From Thermoplasmatota archaeon (GTDB lineage: Archaea; Thermoplasmatota; Thermoplasmata; Thermoplasmatales; Thermoplasmataceae), in NCBI GenBank assembly GCA_023489425.1, contig JAMDCG010000008.1, positions 1-50,966 on the forward strand: 50,966 bases of DNA, given 5' to 3'. Both the position numbers and the translations under genes were made by a program. A model generated the notes under the pieces. The model saw only the letters and a program-made list of their open reading frames with translations, ran no database searches and was not told where the DNA came from. This document shows, in pieces, positions 42,734 to 50,618 of this stretch. The stretch's first letter is position 1, and the number at the start of each line of letters is the position of its first letter.

Positions 42734-43789
42734 ATGAAGATAGGTTTCATGATAAATCCGCGGGCAGGGGAAGGTCTTTTTTACAGGACAAATGGTTCTG
42801 ATAGGCTTGATGCAGATTCAGACCAGAGTTATTCCACATCCAGGGCAATGAGATTCCTGGATAATCTTAACCGGTATTATGTTTTCCTGACTGCATCCGG
42901 GAAAATGGGCGAGGATGCATTATTGACTTCAGGATTTGACAACGTGGAAGTAATATACAACCCAAAGGAAGTTACCGATCGCCAGGATACCATTAATTTT
43001 GTTCGTGAAGCAGAGAAAAGATGTGATATAATTCTTTTCGCAGGAGGGGATGGAACCGCTGGAGACATACTTTCAGTAAACCCTCAAATTCCTGTTCTTG
43101 GAATTCCGGCAGGAATGAAGATGTACAGTTCAATTTTTGCAAAGGACCCAGAGGAAGCAGCAGAACTTCTCGATCAGTTTGATTCTGGTAATGCAGTCAT
43201 AGTAGATTCGCTCATAGAAGATGCAGACGAGGATAAAATGACGGAGGGAAAACTCCTGATAAAGAGGATTGGAACTGTTAAGTCCATATCATCAGAAGAT
43301 CATTATCACGATCCAAAGATAGTATCCTACGAATGGACAGAAGACAGCATTACAGAATACATTGAAGATACCATGGATTCTTCCTATTACCTGATAGGAA
43401 CGGGCACAACCTGTAAAAGAATAATGGAGAACCTTGGAATGAGCACATCAATGTTTTCAGTAGATCTTGTAAAGGATAAGAAACTCATAAAAAGCAACTA
43501 TTTTCCCGAAGATTTAGATAAATTTGTAAAGGATGATGCTGAACTGAAGATAATCGTATCTCATTACGCAGGGAGCGGTTTTTTTCTAGGTCGCGGAAAC
43601 AGGCAGATTGATGCGAGAGCAATCAAGAGAGCGGGAAAAAAGAATATTATTATAGTCTCATCAGAGAACAAGTTATCAACCACCAAAGGGCTCAGGTTTG
43701 ACATAGATGGAATACCGCCTGATTTCTTTGGGAAGTACGTGAAGGTAATAGTAGGTTATGAGCGGTTCAGAATGATTCCGGTGCTTTAA
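42734..43789 (+). CDS. ATP-NAD kinase-like protein (COG3199 group)
   Basis: A 351-residue protein with the NAD-kinase fold. It begins IGFMINPRAGEG and carries the diagnostic ILFAGGDGTAGDIL (about residues 97-110) and GIPAGMKMYSSIFA. These agree with the AcoX/ATP-NAD kinase N-terminal family rather than with ordinary NadK. The substrate is not settled for the family; NAD or a related dinucleotide is expected. It starts four bases after the S2P-like gene. Confidence 0.85.
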   Translation: MKIGFMINPRAGEGLFYRTNGSDRLDADSDQSYSTSRAMRFLDNLNRYYVFLTASGKMGEDALLTSGFDNVEVIYNPKEVTDRQDTINFVREAEKRCDIILFAGGDGTAGDILSVNPQIPVLGIPAGMKMYSSIFAKDPEEAAELLDQFDSGNAVIVDSLIEDADEDKMTEGKLLIKRIGTVKSISSEDHYHDPKIVSYEWTEDSITEYIEDTMDSSYYLIGTGTTCKRIMENLGMSTSMFSVDLVKDKKLIKSNYFPEDLDKFVKDDAELKIIVSHYAGSGFFLGRGNRQIDARAIKRAGKKNIIIVSSENKLSTTKGLRFDIDGIPPDFFGKYVKVIVGYERFRMIPVL

Positions 43790-43830
43790 CAATACAGTTT
43801 AAATGTCTAATTCCAATAGCCGTGGGTTAA

Positions 43831-45561
43831 ATGGAGAAAACTTTCGCAGACCTTTCTAAATACGTCAGGAGATCACCACCTTTCTGGTTATTGTTAACAG
43901 TCCTTCTCATCCTCTTTGCGCTGGAATTATTGAATTCAAGAAGCCTTTTAATGTCATTCTTCATGATCCCTGTTACTGCCGCTATAACCATAACAATAGA
44001 TCAGATATTTTCAAGATATTTCAAGTCTCATCTTAATCTAAAGAAAAATCTATTCCTCTTCGTTCTCACATTCTTCATGTTCTTCATAATATATATCCTG
44101 CTTGATCTGGTCTTCCCATTCTTCAGCACACAGAATATTGCTATTTCTCTTTCTTTTGCCTCTTTTTTCAGATTTCTGGTGTTTTACGTATACCTGTCTG
44201 ATAATGACCGGATAAACTATCTCAACTCCCTAAGTCTCACACTGTCATTCATACCACTTTTCCTTTTCTACGTGGATTATACAGTAATGGCTGAAGCCAT
44301 CCTGTACAGCTTAATATCAGCATATCTTTCCTACTTCTTTGTTACGAGGGCAACTTCAACTTTCAGAAACGAGTTCCATGAAGAACCAAGACAGTTGATA
44401 AAATTCTTCCTATACAGTACAACAAGCAAGAAATATTATGATGTGGGAGACAGGTTCTTCAAGAGGATGTATTCAGAGCAGAGAACAGTTCCAGTAAACT
44501 TCATCAGGATATTGAATGAAAAGGAGGAAAATGTTGTAACCATGGTATTTCCCTATATACATCCAGGACCATTCGGCTTGATAGGAACCAGTGACTTACC
44601 GAGAAGGTTGCAGGATAGACTCACGGATCTGAATTCAGATTTCATGGTATTCCATACCAGCACAACAAACAATAATAACTGTTCAGGAGACGAGGACATA
44701 GATTCCATTGCAGATGCCATAAGAAATTCATGGAATGGCATTTCCCAGTCAAAAACAATGTCAAGAATTGTCTCGGCAAAGTCTTCCGGGATAATCCTTG
44801 ACGGAATGAAATTTGGGAACTTTGGTTTCCTCGCACTAAACCCTGACAAGGTAAATTTTGATGATATACTTCTCACGGAAGGGGAAAAATTATGGAAGTA
44901 TATAGAAAAGGAATTCAATCTTCATTTCTCCATTCTCGACGCACAGAATAATTTTTCGAAGGGAGCTAAGGAAATCACAGATACCAATCCATACTTCAGA
45001 TCTTCTTCAAGACTTATTTCCAGAATGAATGATAGATACAAAGGAAAAGCCGGTTACTCCAGGCGATCAATGAATTTGAATTCCATCGGAAAAATGGGGA
45101 TACAGGCAATAGTTTTCGACTATGGTGACCAGAAGAACGCGATTATCCTTACCGATTCAAATAATATAACGGGAAGCCTGATGAAGGAAATACGACAGGT
45201 TGCAAAGAATATGGTTGATTATGTTGCCATATATACAACGGACAATCACATTGTTAACCAGGGATCACTGGACATGAATCCTCTGGGTGAGAAGGATGAC
45301 ATTGAAACGATCAGGAACGAGGCTATAGGGGCCATAAAGGATGCAATTGATCACATTCAGGATGTATCATTCATATACGGGCACGTGGAAGTAAATGTGA
45401 AAATGGGCAGTGAAGATTCCTATAGAACTCTCATGAATACGGTCTTTGCATCTCTGAGCAAGGCTAAATATTACGCGGCTTTCAGCGTTTCACTCACATT
45501 TTTAATTCCATTCATCCTTTCCATAACTGGATTCGTTTATAAAATTCCCTTTATAAGATGA
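43831..45561 (+). CDS. DUF2070 membrane protein
   Basis: A 576-residue archaeal membrane protein of the DUF2070 family, function unknown. About six helices occupy residues 15-185, followed by a large soluble domain with FPYIHPGPFGLIGTSDLP, the conserved signature, and a hydrophobic C-terminal helix (about 550-572). The family appears in archaeal genomes only, to my knowledge. Its 3' end overlaps the aroC gene on the opposite strand by 60 bases. A TTTAAAT element at about 43799-43805 may be its own promoter. Confidence 0.88.
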   Translation: MEKTFADLSKYVRRSPPFWLLLTVLLILFALELLNSRSLLMSFFMIPVTAAITITIDQIFSRYFKSHLNLKKNLFLFVLTFFMFFIIYILLDLVFPFFSTQNIAISLSFASFFRFLVFYVYLSDNDRINYLNSLSLTLSFIPLFLFYVDYTVMAEAILYSLISAYLSYFFVTRATSTFRNEFHEEPRQLIKFFLYSTTSKKYYDVGDRFFKRMYSEQRTVPVNFIRILNEKEENVVTMVFPYIHPGPFGLIGTSDLPRRLQDRLTDLNSDFMVFHTSTTNNNNCSGDEDIDSIADAIRNSWNGISQSKTMSRIVSAKSSGIILDGMKFGNFGFLALNPDKVNFDDILLTEGEKLWKYIEKEFNLHFSILDAQNNFSKGAKEITDTNPYFRSSSRLISRMNDRYKGKAGYSRRSMNLNSIGKMGIQAIVFDYGDQKNAIILTDSNNITGSLMKEIRQVAKNMVDYVAIYTTDNHIVNQGSLDMNPLGEKDDIETIRNEAIGAIKDAIDHIQDVSFIYGHVEVNVKMGSEDSYRTLMNTVFASLSKAKYYAAFSVSLTFLIPFILSITGFVYKIPFIR

Positions 45562-46626
45562 CTGCCTCCTGAGATAGAGGTCAAGCAGGGAAAGCGCAGT
45601 TACACACTTAACAACCGGGACTGCACGTATTGCAATGCATGGATCATGCCTTCCCTGAACTCTTATGGTGGTATTTTCCCAGTTTTTTATATCCACAGTT
45701 TCCTGTTCTTTTCTTATGGAGGACGTGGCCTTGAAAACAGTTCTGAACTCAATATCATTTCCATAGGTTATACCTCCAAGGACTCCACCGTTGTGATTTG
45801 ATTGAGCCGTTACTTTACCATTCATCATATGGAACGAATCATTGGAGGTGCTTCCATTCATTCTTCCAAGATTGAACCCCTCACCAAATTCAATCCCCTT
45901 AACTCCGGGGACCGAGAACATCAGGTGTGATACGACAGATTCTACCGAATCAAAAAATGGTTCCCCCATCCCTGCTGGAACATTTCTCACAACAGTCTTT
46001 ACAATGCCTCCAGTACTGTCCCCCTGAGACTGCAAATGTCTTATGAGTCCTTCGGCTTCCTCATCGCATGCAGAGTCAGGTATCCGTGACTTCATGTCAT
46101 ATACTTCTGAATCATCATAGAACCTGTCTTCCTTTATTCTGATATCTCCCATACTCTGTAGGTAGGATGAAATCTGGATATCTTTTTCTGCAAGTAGCTG
46201 GATTGCGACCGATCCAGCTGCAACAAGGGGTGCTGTCATTCTTCCTGAAAGAAAACCTCCACCTGAATAGTTCCTGTATGGTCCATACTTGAGAAACAGG
46301 CTTAGATCACCGTGTCCCGGTCTTGGCTTCTCCTTCAATTCATCATAATGTCTTTCAATCACGTCTTTGTTTCTAATGAGCATTGTAATTGGACCTCCGT
46401 CCGTGTAACAATTGTTAATCCCTGAAATGAATTCCACCTGATCTGTCTCCTTTCTCTGCGTTGTAAGTGAACTCTGACCGGGAGCCCTTCTTGACATCCA
46501 TAGACTTACCTTATTCTCATCTATCCTGAAACCTGAAGGTATACCATCAAGAATGCAGCCTAATGCGGAGCCATGAGATGAACCAAATATTGAAATTGAA
46601 ATTCTATCTTTGAATGTAAAACTCAT
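45502..46626 (-). CDS. aroC: Chorismate synthase
   Basis: Converts 5-enolpyruvylshikimate-3-phosphate to chorismate, the last shared step of aromatic amino-acid synthesis, using reduced FMN. The 374-residue sequence has SIFGSSHGSALGCILDGIPSG near the start, RRAPGQSSLTTQRKE, RPGHGDLSLFLKYG, NYSGGGFLSGRMTAPLVAAG and RHDPCIAIRAVPV, all hallmark motifs. No other shikimate genes are adjacent. Its 3' end overlaps the DUF2070 gene by 60 bases. Confidence 0.95.
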   Translation of the reverse strand: MSFTFKDRISISIFGSSHGSALGCILDGIPSGFRIDENKVSLWMSRRAPGQSSLTTQRKETDQVEFISGINNCYTDGGPITMLIRNKDVIERHYDELKEKPRPGHGDLSLFLKYGPYRNYSGGGFLSGRMTAPLVAAGSVAIQLLAEKDIQISSYLQSMGDIRIKEDRFYDDSEVYDMKSRIPDSACDEEAEGLIRHLQSQGDSTGGIVKTVVRNVPAGMGEPFFDSVESVVSHLMFSVPGVKGIEFGEGFNLGRMNGSTSNDSFHMMNGKVTAQSNHNGGVLGGITYGNDIEFRTVFKATSSIRKEQETVDIKNWENTTIRVQGRHDPCIAIRAVPVVKCVTALSLLDLYLRRQSSYKGNFINESSYGKDEWN

Positions 46627-46694
46627 TGAGGAATGAAATACAAATAATCATAATAGACTTTTCACGGGAGCCCCAAAGAAAATGATCATGTTTA

Positions 46695-47600
46695 TCAATT
46701 GTTGGGGAGTCTTTTCCTCTCAACAGTTGAAATGAGCATTTCAAGTATCTTGCCTCTTATTATTGATGGGTCAACGGTGTTGAATTCTCCCTTAATGAGT
46801 ATTACATATGTATTGAGAGTTGTTTCATCAATTGCCAGAAAAGGTTCGTTTCTCAATTCATCCATCTGTTTGAGATTTTTAAGTATATCATCCTTTACCA
46901 GTTCAAACTTCAAATATTTAGGGATTTCATATCTTACCTGCACAACTGGAGTCTTTGAAGTGATTCTATAGGCTCCCTGCGTCAGCACATTATTTGCTAT
47001 TTTGACTACCTCTCCACCATCTGTAACCAGTGTTGTATAATTTATGCTGATATCCCTTACCTTCCCAACAAATCCGTTGTTATACAGGAAATCACTTGAA
47101 AAATATTTTGGAGCTACCACTGCAAAGGATATGCTGAACTGCCATGCGTGAATCCATACCCTATCTCCTATCTTGAATGGGCGGGTAATTATAAGAAGCA
47201 GTCCTGCGAACTGATTGGCAAGGACGCTCTGAGATGCAAGACCTATAACTGCAGCCAGGAACGTGCTTCCAAGTATGATTGATGAAATATCGATGCCAAA
47301 AGAAGCAATTACAGCCAGTGCTATTATGAAATAGCCAACCATTCTCACCATGAATACTATGGGGTGCAGTGTTGATTCATCCATGAACCTCCCAAGAACC
47401 CTTCTTATGTATGTGAGCACAATTCTAACGACTACATAGGAAATTATTGCTATAATTGCCGCATCTATGAACTTGGAATAGGTAGATGGTATTACCTTCA
47501 ATATTTGTGTTACTACAAAAACCACGATAAGAAGACCTGCAAGCAGGACGATCAGCGATCCTAGTGCGAGGAAACGATCTTTCTGCTTCTTATTTTCCAT
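46695..47600 (-). CDS. MscS-family mechanosensitive channel
   Basis: A small-conductance mechanosensitive channel that opens under membrane tension to release solutes. The 301-residue product has about four hydrophobic segments (about 12-35, 43-65, 82-100, 104-130), then the pore-proximal AAVIGLASQSVLANQFAGL and the beta domain RPFKIGDRVWI. A C-terminal alpha/beta domain follows. A non-typical insertion (about 155-175: HAWQFSISFAVVAPKYFSSD) lengthens the beta domain. It is a single gene. Confidence 0.9.
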   Translation of the reverse strand: MENKKQKDRFLALGSLIVLLAGLLIVVFVVTQILKVIPSTYSKFIDAAIIAIISYVVVRIVLTYIRRVLGRFMDESTLHPIVFMVRMVGYFIIALAVIASFGIDISSIILGSTFLAAVIGLASQSVLANQFAGLLLIITRPFKIGDRVWIHAWQFSISFAVVAPKYFSSDFLYNNGFVGKVRDISINYTTLVTDGGEVVKIANNVLTQGAYRITSKTPVVQVRYEIPKYLKFELVKDDILKNLKQMDELRNEPFLAIDETTLNTYVILIKGEFNTVDPSIIRGKILEMLISTVERKRLPNN

Positions 47601-47705
47601 CCCTGATTAATGCTTTTTTCAGTTAAATACTTTTTAATGAATAGGAAATTGTTCTAACACCTTTACAAACTTTTGAGCAAGAAATCTCAGATCTTTAGAG
47701 AGGAG
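47601..47705. other. Intergenic region before a small putative gene
   Basis: AT-rich spacer upstream of the MscS gene and of the small basic frame at 47706. It includes TTTTTAATG-like sequence that could act as a promoter for either. Confidence 0.25.
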
Positions 47706-47879
47706 ATGAATTGCGAACGAAATGATAATACAGATACGATTAATAAGGAGAGTATACCCATGGGCAGTGGGAAATCTAAGCCTGATAAACCATCTAAAAG
47801 GATGGTGGGAGATGGAGTAAGACCTTCGGATCGCATGAAGAAGGCACTGTCTGTGAAGCAGGAACATTCGATGCTTTAG
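47706..47879 (+). CDS. Small basic hydrophilic protein, putative
   Basis: A 57-residue frame, rich in Lys/Arg/Ser/Pro (GSGKSKPDKPSKRMVGDG and PSDRMKKALS), with no hydrophobic segment. ATG 47706 follows GAGAGGAG closely. No family is recognised. It may be a real short gene or a chance frame at the edge of the accessory region; an internal ATG 47760 gives a 39-residue version. Confidence 0.35.
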   Translation: MNCERNDNTDTINKESIPMGSGKSKPDKPSKRMVGDGVRPSDRMKKALSVKQEHSML

Positions 47880-47988
47880 CATGGAGAGGATGTCAGATAC
47901 CTAGGAACAGTAAAGTTGTATTCCTTAAAAAAATCTATCCACTCTTTAAAAAAAATCAGATTTAAAAAGTTTCATAAATAGTTCATGA

Positions 47989-48462
47989 TTATCCATTTGA
48001 AGAGTATTTGTAAGGATCATGGAGTCCACCCTTTCCCGATCTTGATATTTTTCCGTTTCTTTCAAGAATAGTTAGGGAAAAGCCAATTTGCTTTTTTAGA
48101 GCTTGAGGATTATTTGGACTTTTCTGATACGTTTGTAAGTACAGATTGTATACTTCCTTCCTTCCATTGGCTTCATCAGAGTCTTCAATCAATCTTAGAA
48201 CTTCAGTAATTAAGTCTGAGGGAGGTGTCAATGGAACTAATTCCGCTTGCTTGTCTATAAGTGGTTTTTTCTGATCGACTGTCTTTCCAATTTTCTTATA
48301 TTTGCTATTAATATACAGAAATTCATTCTTAGTATCCTCTCGATTCAGTGGGCCTATATGTCTCAATACTATGGTTCTGCCAACTTTTTTCAAAGGATCC
48401 CAACGATATTCAACTTCTTGAGCATATTTTCTTCCTTTTACTTTTATTATTCGAATCGACAT
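47989..48462 (-). CDS. Protein with IS1634-like transposase N-terminal segment and helical tail
   Basis: A 157-residue protein. Its first about 45 residues (MSIRIIKVKGRKYAQEVEY, then VLRHIGPLN) resemble the beta-rich N-terminus of IS4/IS1634-type transposases. No DDE catalytic domain follows. The rest is helical with ALKKQIGFSLTILERNGKI, which looks winged-helix-like, and a polar end. It may be a domesticated transposase fragment acting as a DNA-binding protein. It is divergent from the AbiE-like operon and shares its palindrome-rich spacer. Confidence 0.6.
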   Translation of the reverse strand: MSIRIIKVKGRKYAQEVEYRWDPLKKVGRTIVLRHIGPLNREDTKNEFLYINSKYKKIGKTVDQKKPLIDKQAELVPLTPPSDLITEVLRLIEDSDEANGRKEVYNLYLQTYQKSPNNPQALKKQIGFSLTILERNGKISRSGKGGLHDPYKYSSNG

Positions 48463-48485
48463 TAACTATTCACGCTCCGTCATAT

Positions 48486-48501
48486 TACTAATTAGTTAGT
48501 A
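48486..48501. repeat. Inverted repeat upstream of the transposase-like gene
   Basis: TACTAA, four bases, TTAGTA, with an internal CTAATTAG palindrome, about 24-39 bases before the minus-strand ATG 48462. It could be an operator. Confidence 0.35.
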
Positions 48502-48553
48502 GTATTTTTACGTTTCTTTCCTTCTATGAACAAGTCAATTTTGTTTCTCCCTT

Positions 48554-48591
48554 GTTAAGCAGTGGTATATGTACATATACCACTGCTTAAC
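48554..48591. repeat. Perfect 38-bp palindrome
   Basis: The left half GTTAAGCAGTGGTATATGT (48554-48572) is the exact reverse complement of the right half (48573-48591), with no loop. It lies 84 bases before the AbiE-like operon and 92 bases before the divergent gene. A dimeric DNA-binding site, an autoregulatory operator or an attachment-type site are possible. Confidence 0.9.
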
Positions 48592-48636
48592 GTGGAAAGG
48601 ATATATCTTTATGAGATTTTTCTCAGGCTGCATTGA

Positions 48637-48645
48637 CTTTAAATA
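48637..48645 (+). promoter_or_regulatory. TATA box of the AbiE-like operon
   Basis: CTTTAAATA, 31-39 bases before ATG 48676. The start point would fall about 48665-48672, inside the 16-bp palindrome. Confidence 0.5.
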
Positions 48646-48656
48646 GAATATAGGTA

Positions 48657-48672
48657 TTTACCAATTGGTAAA
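48657..48672. promoter_or_regulatory. 16-bp palindrome at the predicted transcription start, putative operator
   Basis: TTTACCAATTGGTAAA is a perfect palindrome ending three bases before ATG 48676 and covering the expected start point. A repressor bound here would block transcription, as AbiEi-type proteins do at repeats in their own promoters. Confidence 0.55.
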
Positions 48673-48675
48673 AGT

Positions 48676-49758
48676 ATGTATTCTAGTAAATTTGTCTCTA
48701 TGAGTGAACGAGAAACCATAAATGAACTCACTAAGAAGTTACACATTTTACTCCCAAACATGAATATAGAGAATGTATCTTTAGAGGTACCCGTAGATAG
48801 ACACAATCGAGCTGATGTAGTGGTAAAGGTTACGGCGGGGGACAATAGAAAAAGCCTATTAATTGAAGTTAAGTCTAATGGGGAACCAAGAATTGTCCAA
48901 AGTTCTATTTATAAACTCAATAAGATGGTTGGAACAGATAAATCGATGTACCCTGTGTTTGCAGCACCTTATGTCAGTGAGAAGTCAAGGGAGATTCTAA
49001 TTTCAGAAAACATTGGCTATATTGATCTAATAGGGGATGTTTATCTGAAATTTGACTCAGTTCTTGTCGATCGTATAAGTAACGCCGAAAGAGAGACAGA
49101 GCGTCGATCTAACAGGGGAATATTTGCTAAAAAGGCTACACGCATTATTCGAGCAATCCTTGATGAACCGAATAAAAGATGGACGATTACAGAACTAGCT
49201 AATTTCTGTAAAATTAGCCCAGCAGGTGCCTACTTTGTTATAAATCAGCTTGAAGACAAGGGATATATCGCACGAAAAACTGATAAAAGTATCAGTATCA
49301 TAGATTCCAAAAAGCTCCTAAGGGATTGGGCATCAAACTGGACCGTTGATAAGAGCAGATCAACCGCTTTCTTCTCTTTCGCAAAAACCCCAGAAGAAAT
49401 AATATCAAAAGTGGTTAAATTGAGTAATGAAACGGGTTTGATATATGCCTTAACGGGAATGGCAGGAGCTTCAATGGTATCGCCATTTGTAAGGTATAAC
49501 GATGTTTGGATTTACACATCTGGAAATATAGATGAACTGGTTAAGAACCTTGACCTTAGGCCAACGACATCTGGAGCAAACATAAGAATTTTTGATCCCT
49601 ATGACGAGGGCATTTTTATGGGCTCCAGGAAAATCAGGGGTGTAAATGTGGTTAGTGACATTCAACTCTATGTTGATTTATTCACATATCCGGCCCGTGG
49701 ACAGGAGCAGGCAGAAAGACTTCTTGAGAAAAATATAAAGGTGGTGGAAAACTCTTGA
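48676..49758 (+). CDS. AbiEi-like protein with PD-(D/E)XK nuclease-like domain and winged helix
   Basis: A 360-residue protein with three parts. Residues about 20-125 look like a PD-(D/E)XK nuclease-like domain: Asp47 in RADVVV, Glu64-x-Lys66 in LLIEVKSNGEP and a following QSSIYKL. Residues about 150-197 are a winged helix (WTITELANFCKISPAGAYFV; LEDKGYIARK). The C-terminal part (from about 255, LIYALTGMAGASMVSPFV) resembles AbiEi-type antitoxins. It is co-translated with a nucleotidyltransferase. Several CGN arginine codons set it apart from the core genes. ATG 48700 is a possible shorter start. Other reading: a transcriptional regulator with a dead nuclease fold. Confidence 0.7.
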   Translation: MYSSKFVSMSERETINELTKKLHILLPNMNIENVSLEVPVDRHNRADVVVKVTAGDNRKSLLIEVKSNGEPRIVQSSIYKLNKMVGTDKSMYPVFAAPYVSEKSREILISENIGYIDLIGDVYLKFDSVLVDRISNAERETERRSNRGIFAKKATRIIRAILDEPNKRWTITELANFCKISPAGAYFVINQLEDKGYIARKTDKSISIIDSKKLLRDWASNWTVDKSRSTAFFSFAKTPEEIISKVVKLSNETGLIYALTGMAGASMVSPFVRYNDVWIYTSGNIDELVKNLDLRPTTSGANIRIFDPYDEGIFMGSRKIRGVNVVSDIQLYVDLFTYPARGQEQAERLLEKNIKVVENS

Positions 49759-50618
49759 ATACGCGCTACTCATCGGCATTTGAGGATCAATTAATTAGCA
49801 CATCTAAACGTGCACTCATTGAACTGATTCGAACCCTTAGGCCTTACAAGGAGGCAATTGTTTTAGTTGGAGGATGGGTACCATATTTGTTACTGGAAGC
49901 TCACAAATCGCTAACGGATAATTTTAGGCACGTTGGTTCAATAGACATAGATCTTGTCTTAGACCCCAAATTTGTTGGAGAGCATCAGTATCAAACAATT
50001 GTTGAGTTAATTGTAGAATCAGGTTGGAACCAGGTAAGAAACAAAAAGTTCACCTTCGAAAAGAGTATCAAGGGGGAAGATAACGTTTTCAGAGAGATAA
50101 CTGTAGATTTTTTGACTCTTCAAGAAAATAGTCAGGGGAAGAAGCATCGACATAGAGAGATTCAACCAGATTTGATGGCCCGCACCATGGTAGGAGCAGA
50201 AATAAGTCTAGAGCATAACTTCTGGCACTCCATTAAAGGCGAAATGCCTAACGGTGCTGTAACAGAAATCAACTTCAAAATGCTTGATGTTGTAGGATGC
50301 ATTGGTAGCAAGGGTATGGCTCTGGGAGACCGCTATAAGCACAAAGACGCTTATGACATAGTTTCTGTGCTGGACCATTATGGAGAAGGTGTGAATGAAG
50401 TAGCAAGAAAATTTTCTCCTTTCTTAAAGGAATTGAACATCGAGGAATCCCTGAAAAAAATAAGCGAAAAGTTTTCGAATGAAAGATCAGAGGGACCAGT
50501 ATTATACGCAGATTTTTTGGAACCTCTCAATAAAGAGGAACGGGACCTTTACATACGAAGAGGGTACATGATAGTTTCTGAATTTCTGTTAAAAAGTGGA
50601 TTTCAAAGAGAACTTTAA
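49755..50618 (+). CDS. AbiEii-like nucleotidyltransferase
   Basis: A 287-residue protein with the nucleotidyltransferase fold: VLVGGWVPYLLLE (Gly39-Gly40) and SIDIDLVLD with Asp64 and Asp66, plus a likely third Asp (Asp118) in REITVDFL. A KHKDAYDIVSVLDH segment resembles the KDxxDI motif of AbiEii/AbiGii toxins, which act by nucleotide transfer, for example to tRNA in characterised relatives. It begins at TTG 49755, overlapping the upstream stop as TTGA, with AAGGTGGTGG before it. No ATG or GTG fits near the N-terminus. Expression tied to the upstream protein fits a toxin-antitoxin-like pair. Confidence 0.72.
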   Translation: MNTRYSSAFEDQLISTSKRALIELIRTLRPYKEAIVLVGGWVPYLLLEAHKSLTDNFRHVGSIDIDLVLDPKFVGEHQYQTIVELIVESGWNQVRNKKFTFEKSIKGEDNVFREITVDFLTLQENSQGKKHRHREIQPDLMARTMVGAEISLEHNFWHSIKGEMPNGAVTEINFKMLDVVGCIGSKGMALGDRYKHKDAYDIVSVLDHYGEGVNEVARKFSPFLKELNIEESLKKISEKFSNERSEGPVLYADFLEPLNKEERDLYIRRGYMIVSEFLLKSGFQREL

